A stretch of DNA of 64,000 bases from Nocardia arizonensis (GCF_001310275.1 NZ_LGYZ01000123.1:44328-108327); one strand, 5' to 3'. Shown: positions 24,441 through 33,240, counted from the first letter of the stretch. Numbers and translations are program-made. Notes: generated by a model from the sequence alone, not told the origin.

Positions 24441-25019
24441 TCACCGGTCGGACGGCACCCAGCAATCACTCAGGTGGTCATCGACCATTCCCACGGCCTG
24501 CATCAATGCGTACGCCGTCGTCGGGCCGACGAAACGGAATCCGCGTTTCTTCAATTCTTTTGCCAGAGCGATGGATTCGGGACTGGTCGCCGGGACCTCG
24601 GCCGTCGAGCGCGGTCGCGGGCGCGACGGTGGCGCGAAGGACCATATCAGCTCGTCCAGACCGGACCGCAGACCGGCGGCAACTCTGGCGTTGGCGATGG
24701 CCGACTCGATTTTGGCCCGGTTTCGCACGATGCCGGTATCGGCGAGCAATCGATCCACATCCGCGTCGCCGAACTCGGCCACCCGTTCGATGGAGAATCC
24801 GGCAAATGCGATACGGAACGCGGGCCGCTTACGCAGGATGGTGATCCACGCCAAGCCGGACTGGAATGCCTCCAGACACATTCGTTCGAACATGGCGTCG
24901 TCACCGTGCAGTCGGCGGCCCCACTCGTGGTCGTGGTAGTCGCGGTAGAGCTGCGAACCCTCCGACCAGGGGCACCGGATTCGGCCGTCGGAGACGGGTG
25001 CGGGTGCGGCGGCGGTCAC
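24441..25019 (-). CDS. tagA: DNA-3-methyladenine glycosylase I
   Basis: 192 aa HhH-superfamily glycosylase that removes 3-methyladenine from alkylated DNA. Seen: RCPWSEGSQLYRDYHDHEWG (zinc Cys and first active-site residues), MFERMCLEAFQSGLAWITIL (catalytic Glu), and the C-terminal KRGFRFVGPTTAYALMQAVG with VDDHLSDCW. GTG at 25019 overlaps the stop of the DivIVA-like gene (GTGA), so the two are translationally coupled, as Rv1209-Rv1210 in M. tuberculosis. Confidence 0.94.
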   Translation of the reverse strand: MTAAAPAPVSDGRIRCPWSEGSQLYRDYHDHEWGRRLHGDDAMFERMCLEAFQSGLAWITILRKRPAFRIAFAGFSIERVAEFGDADVDRLLADTGIVRNRAKIESAIANARVAAGLRSGLDELIWSFAPPSRPRPRSTAEVPATSPESIALAKELKKRGFRFVGPTTAYALMQAVGMVDDHLSDCWVPSDR

Positions 25020-25531
25020 CGCGGATCGACCGTCGGTCCGGGCGTGTCCTCGGACAGGGGGCCGACGCGCGGGGCGCCCGGGGCCGGGATGTCCGGGGGC
25101 GCCGCCGGTTGCACGCCGGTGAGTCCCGCCAGCGGCGACGGCGTCTCGGCGGTCTCGCGGCCCGTTTCGGCTCCGCGGGCGGGCCGCGGCGGCAGCGGCG
25201 GCTGAGCGGGGAACGGCGACACGCCGCGCGGGGCGCCCGAGCTCACCGCGCCGCGGGTATGCGCCAGCTCCGACTGCAATTCATCGATCCGCGCGGCCAG
25301 CCGGGCCAGCGCCCAGTCGACCTCACCGGCCTTGTAGCCGCGCACCACCTGCTGGAAGCGCAGCGCGCGCACGTCGGCGCCGCTGATCCCCTCGGCGGGC
25401 AGCACCGTGGCCGTGGTGCCCTCGGGCAGCGGGCCCAATTCCTCCCCCCGGCCGAATACCGCACTCGCGAGCAGGAACAGCACGACGGCCACCAGGCCGA
25501 CGAACAGCACGTAGACAAGCAGCGTGAGCAT
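25016..25531 (-). CDS. DivIVA-domain membrane protein (Rv1209-like)
   Basis: 171 aa from the ATG at 25531 (MLTLLVYVLFVG). One N-terminal transmembrane helix, a linker, then a DivIVA-type motif (FQQVVRGYKAGEVDWALARL) followed by a coiled coil (AARIDELQSELAHTRG). A proline-rich tail of about 75 residues completes it. DivIVA motifs recruit proteins to curved membrane or growth poles; this small form has no assigned role. A TAAGCT box 7 nt before the ATG supports this start against the longer open frame to 26125. First gene of a unit with tagA. Confidence 0.8.
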   Translation of the reverse strand: MLTLLVYVLFVGLVAVVLFLLASAVFGRGEELGPLPEGTTATVLPAEGISGADVRALRFQQVVRGYKAGEVDWALARLAARIDELQSELAHTRGAVSSGAPRGVSPFPAQPPLPPRPARGAETGRETAETPSPLAGLTGVQPAAPPDIPAPGAPRVGPLSEDTPGPTVDPR

Positions 25532-25538
25532 GCGGACG

Positions 25539-25544
25539 AGCTTA
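25539..25544 (-). promoter_or_regulatory. -10 box (TAAGCT), leaderless start of the DivIVA-like gene
   Basis: Minus-strand TAAGCT, 7 nt, then ATG at 25531. Confidence 0.5.
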
Positions 25545-25581
25545 TTGGCACGCGCCGACAAGCGACACGGGTGTCCTGCCC

Positions 25582-26718
25582 CTAGAGGTGGCGGGTGGTG
25601 TCGATACCCAGCGACATGCCCGCCAGGCCGCGCCTGCGCACGGCGAGTTTGTCGGCGACCTCTACCAGTGCGATGGCCGCGGGACTCATCGGATCGCGCA
25701 GCACGAGGGGGGTGCCCTCGTCGCCCGCTTCGCGCAGCGCCTGTTCGACCGGGATCTGTCCCAGCAGTGGCACATTCGCGCCGACCGCACGGCTGAGACT
25801 GTCGGCCACCGTCTGCCCGCCGCCGGAGCCGTACAGCTCCATCCGGGTACCATCGGGCAGGTCGAGCCAGGACATGTTCTCCACCACGCCCGCGATCCGC
25901 TGCCGGGTCTGCAATGCGATCGACCCCGCGCGCTCGGCCACCTCGGCCGCGGCGACCTGCGGTGTGGTGACCACCAGGATCTCGGCGTTCGGGATGAGCT
26001 GGGCGATGGAGATCGCCACGTCGCCGGTGCCCGGCGGCAGATCGAGCAGCAGGATGTCCAGATCGCCCCAGAACACGTCGGCGAGGAACTGTTGCAGTGC
26101 CCGGTGCAGCATGGGACCGCGCCACACCACGGGGGTATTGCCCTTGGTGAACTGCGCGATGGAGATGAACTTCACCTCGTGCGCGACGGGCGGCATGATC
26201 ATGCGTTCGACCTGGGTCGGCCTTGCGTCGGTGCCGAGCATGCGAGGCACCGAATGGCCGTAGATGTCGGCGTCGAGTACGCCGACCGACAGTCCGCGCG
26301 CGGCCATCGCGGCGGCCAGATTGACCGTAACGCTGGATTTTCCGACCCCGCCCTTACCGGAGGCCACCGCGTACACCCGCGTCAGCGAGCCGGGCTGGGC
26401 GAAGGGGATCACCGGATCGGCCGAATCGCCGCGCAGTTGCTTGCGCAGGGCGGTGCGCTGCTCATCGTCCATGACGTCGAGATCGACCGTGATCGCGCCG
26501 ACGCCGGGCACATCGGCCACCGCCTTGGTGACGCGCTGGGTGATCTCGGTGCGCAGCGGGCAGCCCGCCGTCGTCAGGTAGACCTCGATGTGGACGTCGC
26601 CGTCCGCGCCGATGTCGATGCTCTTGACCATGCCGAGTTCGGTGATCGGCTTGCGGATCTCCGGGTCGTCGACCTTGGCTAGCGCGCCCCGCACATCCGA
26701 TTCCGTAACCACTGACAT
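25582..26718 (-). CDS. mrp: Mrp/NBP35-family Fe-S carrier ATPase
   Basis: 378 aa from the ATG at 26718 (MSVVTESDVRGALAKVDDPE). The N-terminal DUF59/MIP18 domain (residues 1-90) is fused to a deviant Walker ATPase: YAVASGKGGVGKSSVTVNLA, VLDADIYGHSVPRML, DILLLDLPPGTGDVAISIAQ. It carries and delivers Fe-S clusters in the cytosol. The CxxC cluster pair of eukaryotic Nbp35 is not present in the C-terminal third, as in many actinobacterial Mrp proteins. Start backed by TAAAAT 7 nt upstream; the frame continues to 26871 but that would overlap the transglycosylase. Confidence 0.93.
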   Translation of the reverse strand: MSVVTESDVRGALAKVDDPEIRKPITELGMVKSIDIGADGDVHIEVYLTTAGCPLRTEITQRVTKAVADVPGVGAITVDLDVMDDEQRTALRKQLRGDSADPVIPFAQPGSLTRVYAVASGKGGVGKSSVTVNLAAAMAARGLSVGVLDADIYGHSVPRMLGTDARPTQVERMIMPPVAHEVKFISIAQFTKGNTPVVWRGPMLHRALQQFLADVFWGDLDILLLDLPPGTGDVAISIAQLIPNAEILVVTTPQVAAAEVAERAGSIALQTRQRIAGVVENMSWLDLPDGTRMELYGSGGGQTVADSLSRAVGANVPLLGQIPVEQALREAGDEGTPLVLRDPMSPAAIALVEVADKLAVRRRGLAGMSLGIDTTRHL

Positions 26719-26725
26719 GCCGATG

Positions 26726-26731
26726 ATTTTA
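26726..26731 (-). promoter_or_regulatory. -10 box (TAAAAT), leaderless start of mrp
   Basis: Minus-strand TAAAAT, the closest match to TATAAT in the window's leaderless set, 7 nt before ATG at 26718. Confidence 0.6.
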
Positions 26732-26737
26732 GTTGTG

Positions 26738-27586
26738 TCAGATCTTGGGCAACTCTGCGGGCTTGGGTGCGACGCCCGAGTTGTAGGAGTTGGCCCACGC
26801 CATGACGTTGGCGACATAGGCCATCGAGTTGTTGTAGCGCAGGATCGCGCGGGTCTGCTGGGCGAGATCACGCATGTTCAGCCCGCCGCTGCACAGGTAC
26901 TTGCCCGCGGTGAGCGCGGCGTCGAACAGGTTCTGCGGATCGGCGATGCCGTCGCCGTTGCCGTCGGCGGCGAAATGCTTCCAGGTCTCGGGCAGGAACT
27001 GCATCGGGCCGATGGCGCGGTCGTAGCCGCCGAGCCCGTCGAGTTCGCCGTCGTCGCTGTCGTGGATGACGTTGTTGCCGTACAGCGATCCGTCGAGGAC
27101 CGGTCCGTAGACCGGGGTGAGCGGATTACCGTCGGAATCGACCTTGCCGCCGTAGACGTGCGTGGATTCGACTCGCCCGATGCCCGCCAGCGTCGACCAG
27201 GACATGTTGCAGTCCGGATTCTCCGCGGCCAGTACGTGTTCGGCGTTCTGGTAGGCGGCGATCGCGACGCCGGGGACGCCGCCCGGTCCGGCGGGCAGCT
27301 CCGCGCGTGCCCGATCCGCGGGCAGCGCAACGGTTTTCACGATGGGCGGCGGCGCGACGTGCTGCTTGGCCACGGCGTGCACCGCGGTCTCGTCGAGCGC
27401 GGCGGCCAGCCGTGAGCCGAGGGCGTCGTCGCCTTCGCCCGGGGTCTGCTGGATTTCGGCGAGATCGCCCGGATCGAGATCGGAGGCGCCTGCCACGGCG
27501 ACCAGTCCGGCGGGAAGTAGACCCGAAAGCGCGAGAACTGAACTCCGCCCGATATTTCCGGACGAAGGTTTACGGTGACGCCCCAC
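26738..27586 (-). CDS. Lytic transglycosylase (MltB-like), copy 1
   Basis: 282 aa from a GTG at 27586 with a ggaggaggg ribosome site 8 nt upstream. N-terminal hydrophobic signal (SSVLALSGLLPAGLVAVAGA), then a soluble lysozyme-like domain: IGRVESTHVYGGKV (catalytic Glu), YGPVLDGSLYGNNVI, RAIGPMQFLPETWKHFAADG, DPQNLFDAALTAGKYLC. It cleaves peptidoglycan strands to anhydromuropeptides outside the membrane, as expected for Rv1230c-like proteins. It is a tandem paralogue of the gene 127 bp upstream (27714-29123), sharing nearly every block of the catalytic domain. Confidence 0.88.
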   Translation of the reverse strand: MGRHRKPSSGNIGRSSVLALSGLLPAGLVAVAGASDLDPGDLAEIQQTPGEGDDALGSRLAAALDETAVHAVAKQHVAPPPIVKTVALPADRARAELPAGPGGVPGVAIAAYQNAEHVLAAENPDCNMSWSTLAGIGRVESTHVYGGKVDSDGNPLTPVYGPVLDGSLYGNNVIHDSDDGELDGLGGYDRAIGPMQFLPETWKHFAADGNGDGIADPQNLFDAALTAGKYLCSGGLNMRDLAQQTRAILRYNNSMAYVANVMAWANSYNSGVAPKPAELPKI

Positions 27587-27713
27587 GACGGGTGCCCTCC
27601 TCCGCTGACAACGAAACGAACCGAGGAGAGATTACCGCATCCGAGATTCATTTGTTACTGCTTCGTGATCTGTCGACCGGTTTGGATTCCGCGATCGTGG
27701 AATCCTTTCGGCC

Positions 27714-29123
27714 CTACGGTGCGGGCGGCAGCGGGATGACGATGTTGAACGGCAGGGTGATACCCGGCTGCTGGGTGGGCGGCGCGGGCTGTTCCGGCGC
27801 GGTTTCGGCGGCGGGCGGCTCCGGGTCCGGCGTCACGGTCACCTCGGGTTGTTGTTCGGCCTTCGGCGGTTGCGGTGCGGGAACCTGCTGCTCGGCGGCA
27901 TTGGGCTGCGGGGTGCACACGGGGGCGGGCTGATGCGCCGCCTCGGGCCGGGCCGGGTCGTCCGCGCCGTACTCGCGCTGGGTCGCCACCGGTGGCCGGG
28001 CGGGTTCGCCCGGCTTCGGCATGGGCGCGGGCGCCGCCTGCACCAGGCAGGGGTCGGCGGGTGCGGGCGGGGGCGGCGGGCAGAAGATGCCGCACGGGAT
28101 CGGCGGCAGGCCTGGGATATTGATCATCGCCGGGGCCTGCGTGGTCGGTGTCGGCGCGAAGGTCGACACGGCGTTGGACGGCGGCTGTTGGGCGGGCCGG
28201 CTCTGCTGCGTCGGCGCCACGGTGCCGACCGCGAGCACGTCCGGTCCGGTTTGGACCGGCGCCTGACCCGGCGGGATCAGTTCGGGGGAGATGCCGACCT
28301 GGGACGGTGTGCCGCCGGTGCGGTAGGCCGCCGACCAGCTGAGCACGTTGGCGGCGTAGGACATCGAGTTGTTGTAGCGCAGCACCGCGCGTAGCTCCTG
28401 CGCCGGATCACGCAGGTTAAGCCCGCCCGAGCACAGGTACTTGCCCGCGGCCACGGTGGCGTCGAAGACATTGTGCGGATCGGCGACGCCGTCGCCGTTG
28501 CCGTCGGAGGCGTAGTGGCTCCAGGTGCTCGGCAGGAACTGCATCGGGCCGACCGCGCGCACGTAACCGCCGTCGTTGGCCTTGATGACCTCGTTACCCG
28601 GCAGGGTGCCGTCGAGCGCCGGGCCGAAGATGGGTGTCACGGTCGTGCCCGCGGCGTCCGTGCGGCCGCCGCCGGCGTGACCCGATTCGATGCGACCGAT
28701 GCCCGCCAACAGATTCCAGGGCAGGCCGCAGTTCGGCATGGCGGAGGCGAGGGCGAGTTCGGCGTTACGGTAGGCGGCGAGGACGATCTCGGGAATGCCG
28801 AGCGCGCCGCCGGTGGCGGGCAGCGCGATGTCACGCAACGGTATCGCTCCCGCGAACGGGGCCGAGCCGTCGGCGGGCGGGGTCATAGCTGTCAGTTTGC
28901 GGGGTGACTCCGGTATGACCGAAAGGAGGCCGACTGTCCGGGAAGGCTGCGTGTCGCCATCGGTGTCCGCGGAATTGCCGGTTCCGGTGGCGCCCGAGGC
29001 CGCGAGCAGGGCTTCCTGCGCTCTCGGCACGCTCGATTCGTCGGCGGTGTCGGCGGTCGATCCGGTGGCGACGAGACCCGCGACGACTAGTGCCGACACG
29101 GTTATCGGGGCGGATATTCGCAT
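27714..29123 (-). CDS. Lytic transglycosylase (MltB-like) with long proline-rich tail, copy 2
   Basis: 469 aa from the ATG at 29123 (MRISAPITVSALVVAGLVATG, a signal peptide). The catalytic domain is at about 95-290, with IGRIESGHAGGGRTDAAG, FGPALDGTLPGNEVIK, RAVGPMQFLPSTWSHYASDG, DPHNVFDATVAAGKYLC. A 170-residue proline-rich tail follows, including IPCGIFCPPPPPAPADPC. The tail may pass through or anchor in the cell wall. The start is preceded by a perfect tandem 16-bp repeat. Tandem paralogue of copy 1, which lacks the tail. Confidence 0.87.
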   Translation of the reverse strand: MRISAPITVSALVVAGLVATGSTADTADESSVPRAQEALLAASGATGTGNSADTDGDTQPSRTVGLLSVIPESPRKLTAMTPPADGSAPFAGAIPLRDIALPATGGALGIPEIVLAAYRNAELALASAMPNCGLPWNLLAGIGRIESGHAGGGRTDAAGTTVTPIFGPALDGTLPGNEVIKANDGGYVRAVGPMQFLPSTWSHYASDGNGDGVADPHNVFDATVAAGKYLCSGGLNLRDPAQELRAVLRYNNSMSYAANVLSWSAAYRTGGTPSQVGISPELIPPGQAPVQTGPDVLAVGTVAPTQQSRPAQQPPSNAVSTFAPTPTTQAPAMINIPGLPPIPCGIFCPPPPPAPADPCLVQAAPAPMPKPGEPARPPVATQREYGADDPARPEAAHQPAPVCTPQPNAAEQQVPAPQPPKAEQQPEVTVTPDPEPPAAETAPEQPAPPTQQPGITLPFNIVIPLPPAP

Positions 29124-29137
29124 GCGGCCACACCAAT

Positions 29138-29169
29138 CTCTACGTCGTGAGAGCTCTACGTCGTGAGAG
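29138..29169. repeat. Perfect tandem 16-bp repeat upstream of transglycosylase copy 2
   Basis: CTCTACGTCGTGAGAG occurs twice head to tail (29138-29153, 29154-29169), 15 bp before the ATG at 29123. Each unit has CTCT/AGAG ends. It could be a duplicated operator or mRNA leader element. Confidence 0.6.
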
Positions 29170-29257
29170 CGGCTGCCCGGAACATCACAGACCGGACACG
29201 CTCGGGACAACGGTGTCCAGGTTACCGATCAGTCAGGTGGTTGTTGGGCATTTCCCG

Positions 29258-29854
29258 TCAATCCTCAGCTGAGGGCGGGTTCGTCGGCTCGGCGGCGGGC
29301 TTCCGCTCGGAGGACGCGGACTGCTTGCGCCGTCCCTTCCCCGACTTGTTCACATCCGGCGCACGGTGCGGTGACGCCGCGGCCTCGATTCGGTCGAGCA
29401 CTTCACGCATCTCGTCCAATTCGCGACGCAGATAGTCACGGGTCGCGACCTCGCCAACCGCCAAGCGCAGCGAGGCCAACTCGCGGGCAAGGAATTCGGT
29501 GTCCGCCTTGGTCTGCGCGGCGCGCGAGCGGTCCTCCTCGAGCGCGACCCGGTCGCGGTTGTCCTGGCGATTCTGCGCGAGCAGGATCAGCGGCGCGGCA
29601 TAGGCGGCCTGGGTGGAGAAGGCCAGGTTCAGCAGGATGAACGGATACGGATCCCAGCGCAGTGTGACCACGAACACGTTGATCGCGATCCAGATGATCA
29701 CCGCGACGCTCTGCAACGCCAGATAGCGTCCGGTGCCGAGGAATCGGGCCACCCGCTCGCTGCTGCGCGCCAGCGCCTCGGCATCCCAGTCGAAACGGAA
29801 CCGCGACCCGACCGGCGTCTCCAGCCGCTGCCTCGCCGAGGACATCTCACTCAT
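29258..29854 (-). CDS. DUF1003 membrane protein
   Basis: 198 aa from the ATG at 29854, whose first codons overlap the end of the MgtE-N/CBS gene by 8 nt. Two transmembrane helices (LALQSVAVIIWIAINVFVV; FILLNLAFSTQAAYAAPLIL) flank the family motif RWDPYPFILLN, followed by QNRQDNRDRV and a coiled-coil tail ending in lysine-rich KSGKGRRKQ. DUF1003 function is unknown. The overlap with an MgtE-N/CBS gene mirrors Rv1231c-Rv1232c and suggests a joint membrane role, perhaps linked to divalent cations. Confidence 0.88.
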   Translation of the reverse strand: MSEMSSARQRLETPVGSRFRFDWDAEALARSSERVARFLGTGRYLALQSVAVIIWIAINVFVVTLRWDPYPFILLNLAFSTQAAYAAPLILLAQNRQDNRDRVALEEDRSRAAQTKADTEFLARELASLRLAVGEVATRDYLRRELDEMREVLDRIEAAASPHRAPDVNKSGKGRRKQSASSERKPAAEPTNPPSAED

Positions 29855-31133
29855 GACCGGTGACTCCCCCGTGTGAATCCTCGTGCTCGCGCCAGTCCTC
29901 GGGCAGCAGATGGTCGAGCACGTCATCGACGGTGACCGCGCCGAGCAGGTGGTCCTCGCCGTCCACGACCGGCCCGCACACCAGGTTGTAGGTGGCGAAG
30001 TAGCGGGTCACCGCGGCAAGCGGCTGCTCGGCGCGCAGCGGCGTCAGGTCGCTGTCGACCACGCCGCCGACCAGATGCGCCGGCGGTTCGCGCAGCAATT
30101 GCTGCAAATGGACGCAGCCGAGATAGCGACCGGTCGGGGTCGCGGTGGGCGGGCGCACGACGAAGACCATCGATGCCAGCGCGGGAGTCAGATCGGGATT
30201 GCGCACCCGCGCCAGCGCCTCGGCCACCGTGGTCGACGGCGTGAGGATCACCGGCTTCGGGGTCATGAGGCCGCCCGCCGTGTCGGGGGAGTGCTCGAGC
30301 AGCCTGCGGACCGGTTCGGACTCCTCGGGATCCATCAGCGCGAGCAGCGATTCCCGCTCGCCGGTGGACAGCTCGCCCAGCAGGTCGGCGGCGTCGTCCG
30401 GGTCCATCGCCTCCAGCACGTCGGCCGCGCGGCGGACCTCGAGGTGGGCGAGCAGATCCACCTGGTCGTTCTCCGGCAACTCCTGCACCACGTCGGCGAG
30501 GCGTTCGTCATTGAGCGCCTCGACGACCTCGAACCGCCGCTTCTCGGGCAATTCGCGCAGCAGATGGGCGACGTCGGCGGCGCGCAATCCCTCGAACTGT
30601 TGGAGCAGGGCGGTCACATCCTGCGCCGGCCTGCCGCTCTCGTAGGGTTCCAGTCCCGACACCCGCGACCAGTCGACCACGTGCACGGTCCGCCTGCGGC
30701 CCAGTCGCCGGTGACCGCGCACCGCGACCCGCGAGATCCGCCAATCCCTGGTCCTGGTCTGCTCGATACCGAGATCGACCACGTAGACCTCGACGTCATC
30801 GAGATCGGGCAGGTCGGGATCGTCGACCATGACGTTGGAATCCACGATCTGGGCGAGCGCCAGCAACTCGCCCGGTCGTTGTGCGAAGCGCCGCAGGCTC
30901 ACGGTGCCGGTATTGAGGGTGACCATGCCCGGTTCGATCGCCGTGACCCGCAGCATCGGCACGAATATGCGCCTGCGGCTCGGCAATTCGACAACGAGTC
31001 CGTGGACGCGCGGTTGTTGGCGGTCGTACCGGACGGCGACGACCACGTCGCGGACACGGCCGATAGACTCGCCGTCCGGTCCCAGCACCGCCAGGCCCGC
31101 CAGCCTGGCGACGTAGACCCTGGTTGCTGCCAT
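29847..31133 (-). CDS. PRC-barrel / MgtE-N / CBS-domain protein without transport domain
   Basis: 428 aa from the ATG at 31133. Order of parts: an N-terminal PRC-barrel-like region (VYVARLAGLAVLGPDGESIG) and a second one about residue 110; an MgtE intracellular N-domain of repeated helices (FEGLRAADVAHLLRELPEK, LDPDDAADLLGELSTGE-like); a CBS pair (GGLMTPKPVILTPSTTVAEA; ATYNLVCGPVVDGEDHLLG). These are the Mg-sensing parts of MgtE, but the five-helix channel is missing, so it is a soluble sensor or adaptor, as Rv1232c. TAGCCT 7 nt upstream supports the start. Overlaps DUF1003. Confidence 0.88.
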   Translation of the reverse strand: MAATRVYVARLAGLAVLGPDGESIGRVRDVVVAVRYDRQQPRVHGLVVELPSRRRIFVPMLRVTAIEPGMVTLNTGTVSLRRFAQRPGELLALAQIVDSNVMVDDPDLPDLDDVEVYVVDLGIEQTRTRDWRISRVAVRGHRRLGRRRTVHVVDWSRVSGLEPYESGRPAQDVTALLQQFEGLRAADVAHLLRELPEKRRFEVVEALNDERLADVVQELPENDQVDLLAHLEVRRAADVLEAMDPDDAADLLGELSTGERESLLALMDPEESEPVRRLLEHSPDTAGGLMTPKPVILTPSTTVAEALARVRNPDLTPALASMVFVVRPPTATPTGRYLGCVHLQQLLREPPAHLVGGVVDSDLTPLRAEQPLAAVTRYFATYNLVCGPVVDGEDHLLGAVTVDDVLDHLLPEDWREHEDSHGGVTGHE

Positions 31134-31140
31134 GGCTGCC

Positions 31141-31146
31141 AGGCTA
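31141..31146 (-). promoter_or_regulatory. -10 box (TAGCCT), leaderless start of the MgtE-N/CBS gene
   Basis: Minus-strand TAGCCT, 7 nt, then ATG at 31133. Confidence 0.5.
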
Positions 31147-31195
31147 GAGGTTCGCGGGCGGGCGCAGAGCCGCGCCACGGACGACAGGAGTGTTC

Positions 31196-32152
31196 ATGCA
31201 GCCACGACGTTCCGTACTCGCTTGTCCCGGTAGCAGCACCAAAATGATCGCGAAGGCCAAGGGTCTACCCGTCGACGAGGTGTTTCTCGACATCGAGGAC
31301 GCGGTCGCCCCGGTCGCGAAGGCCGACGCACGGGCTAATATCGTCGCCGCGCTCAACGACTCGGGGTGGGGAACGCAACTCCGGGCGGTCCGCGTCAATG
31401 ACTGGACCACCGAGTGGACCTACGCCGATGTGATCACGGTCGTCGAGGGCGCGGGGGCGGCGTTGGACGCGATCCTGCTGCCCAAGGTCACCGACGGCGG
31501 CCAGGTACGCGCCCTTGACCTGTTGCTCACCCAACTCGAGAAGACCTGCGGACTCGAACCGGGCCGCATCGGCATCGAGGCGCAGATCGAGAACGCCATC
31601 GGATTGCGCAATATCGATGAGATCGCCACCGCGAGCGCGCGCGTGCGGACCCTGGTGTTCGGCCCGGCCGATTTCATGGCGGGCATCAACATGCGCACGC
31701 TCGTGGTCGGCGAACAGCCCGATGGCTACGACACCGGCGACGCCTACCACCACATCCTCATGACCATCCTGCTCGCCGCGCGCGCCCACGGTCTACAGGC
31801 CATCGACGGGCCCTACCCGCAGGTACGCGATCCCGAGGGCTTCCGCCGGTCCGCGTCCCGCACGGCGGCGCTCGGCTACGACGGCAAATGGGTGCTGCAC
31901 CCGAGTCAGATCGACCTCGCCAACGAGATATTCAGCCCGCGCCAGGCCGAATACGACCGCGCCGAGGAGATTCTGGAGGCATACGCCTATCACACCTCCG
32001 CCGCGGGCGGCGCCCGCGGCGCGGTGATGCTCGGCGCGGAGATGATCGACGAGGCCAGTGCGAAGATGGCTCAGGTGGTCGCCGACAAGGGCCGCGCGGC
32101 GGGCATGACACGGACCACGCGTTCCACGTCGGCGCGAATACGGACGGAATAG
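31196..32152 (+). CDS. CitE-like C-C lyase (HpcH/HpaI family; malyl-CoA lyase type)
   Basis: 318 aa from the ATG at 31196 with a caggag ribosome site; a GTG six bases earlier is less likely. TIM-barrel lyase of the citrate lyase beta/malyl-CoA lyase group: RRSVLACPGSSTKMIAKA, VFLDIEDAVAPVAK (metal-binding Glu/Asp), VNDWTTEWTY, IGIEAQIENAIGLRNID, VFGPADFMAGINM and GYDGKWVLHPSQIDLAN. Length fits L-malyl-CoA/beta-methylmalyl-CoA lyases rather than short stand-alone CitE. No other glyoxylate-cycle or citrate lyase subunit gene is adjacent, so the substrate remains open. Confidence 0.85.
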   Translation: MQPRRSVLACPGSSTKMIAKAKGLPVDEVFLDIEDAVAPVAKADARANIVAALNDSGWGTQLRAVRVNDWTTEWTYADVITVVEGAGAALDAILLPKVTDGGQVRALDLLLTQLEKTCGLEPGRIGIEAQIENAIGLRNIDEIATASARVRTLVFGPADFMAGINMRTLVVGEQPDGYDTGDAYHHILMTILLAARAHGLQAIDGPYPQVRDPEGFRRSASRTAALGYDGKWVLHPSQIDLANEIFSPRQAEYDRAEEILEAYAYHTSAAGGARGAVMLGAEMIDEASAKMAQVVADKGRAAGMTRTTRSTSARIRTE

Positions 32153-32164
32153 CAGAATGGGGAC

Positions 32165-32656
32165 ATGACGAATCCATTGGGAGGCTCGAATCGCGCCCGG
32201 CAGGGCTTACCGACCCCGCCGTCGGGCTGGCCGGTGGGCTCCTACCCGACATATGTCGAGGCACAGAAGGCCGTCGATTATCTTGCCGACAACCAGTTCC
32301 CGGTGGGGGACGTGACGATCGTCGGTGTGGACCTGATGCAGGTCGAGCGGGTGCTCTACCGGCTGACCTGGGGCAAGGTCATCGGCGGCGGCATCGTGAG
32401 CGGCGCTTGGCTCGGCCTGTTCCTCGGCCTGCTGCTGAGCCTGTTCACCACCGGCGGCGCCTTCGGACCGCTGCTGGTGGGTCTGGTCGGCGGCATCATC
32501 TTCGGCGTGATCACCACCACGATCCCGTACGCGGCGACCAAGGGACAGCGCGATTTCGCCTCGACCATGCAGTTGGTGGCCGGGCGCTACGACGTGCTGT
32601 GCGATCCGAAGTCCGCCGAACACGCCCGCGACATGCTCGCGCGGCTGGCGATCTGA
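32165..32656 (+). CDS. Membrane protein with YflT/general-stress domain (Rv1234-like)
   Basis: 163 aa. A GSP17M/YflT-like N-terminal region (GSYPTYVEAQKAVDYLADNQ, VGDVTIVGVDLMQVERV) precedes two closely spaced transmembrane helices (GAWLGLFLGLLLSLF; FGPLLVGLVGGIIFGVITTT). A C-terminal return of the alpha/beta motif follows (LVAGRYDVLCDPKSAEHARD). It matches M. tuberculosis Rv1234 in plan and position. Role not known beyond stress association of the domain family. Next gene follows after 2 bp. Confidence 0.85.
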   Translation: MTNPLGGSNRARQGLPTPPSGWPVGSYPTYVEAQKAVDYLADNQFPVGDVTIVGVDLMQVERVLYRLTWGKVIGGGIVSGAWLGLFLGLLLSLFTTGGAFGPLLVGLVGGIIFGVITTTIPYAATKGQRDFASTMQLVAGRYDVLCDPKSAEHARDMLARLAI

Positions 32657-32658
32657 TC

Positions 32659-33240
32659 GTGGGTGTGCTCGACACCGTGCGGGCGGGCGTGCTCGGACAT
32701 TTCGGCATCGCGGCCGACCGGGTGGATTCGGCGTCGGTGACCTTCCTCGGCGTCGAACCCATCGAGATCCTGCGCATCGTGGACGGCCCCTTCGTGCACT
32801 ACGCCACGCTCGGCGGTTCCCGCCATCCCATGGGTGATCCCGCCGACCCGCTGGCCGATCCGGTGCGCGGGCCGCGCGCCGAACTCGTGCTCACCCTGCG
32901 TGCCGTCGCGGGTTCGACGGCGGGTCTGGTTCGCGCGCTCGGCGTACTCGTCGCGACGCCCGCCGTGGAGGGCGTCGTCCTCCAACCGGACGCCCTGCTG
33001 GATCTCGGTGGGCCCCTGTTCGCCGCTGCCCCTTTCACCGCGGTGCTGCTCGGCGACAGCGACATTCCCGAGGTGGCGCTGCCCGAGCCCGCCGAACCGG
33101 TGCGGTATCTGACGGTGACCCCGGTGACCGCGACCGAGGCGGCCTGGGTCCGGGTTCGGGGCGCGCGTGCGCTGCGCGAGGCATGGGCCGAGGCGGGTAT
33201 CGATGTGCGCGATCCGGGCCGGTCCGCGGCGAGCCTGTAG
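32659..33240 (+). CDS. Suppressor-of-fused (SUFU) domain protein
   Basis: 193 aa from a GTG at 32659, 2 bp after the preceding stop, so co-transcribed. It resembles bacterial SUFU-domain proteins: YATLGGSRHPM, RAELVLTLR, VEGVVLQPDALLDLGGPLF, FTAVLLGDSDIP. In bacteria such proteins often act as immunity proteins to secreted toxins, but no toxin gene is adjacent here and this type is widespread as a single housekeeping gene in mycolata. Assignment rests on the pattern of conserved motifs only. Confidence 0.6.
   Translation: MGVLDTVRAGVLGHFGIAADRVDSASVTFLGVEPIEILRIVDGPFVHYATLGGSRHPMGDPADPLADPVRGPRAELVLTLRAVAGSTAGLVRALGVLVATPAVEGVVLQPDALLDLGGPLFAAAPFTAVLLGDSDIPEVALPEPAEPVRYLTVTPVTATEAAWVRVRGARALREAWAEAGIDVRDPGRSAASL

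Noticed and set aside
32659..33240. SUFU-domain gene as immunity gene of a toxin system
   Set aside because: No toxin-like or polymorphic secreted protein is adjacent and the neighbours are ordinary housekeeping genes; reported only as a SUFU-domain protein.
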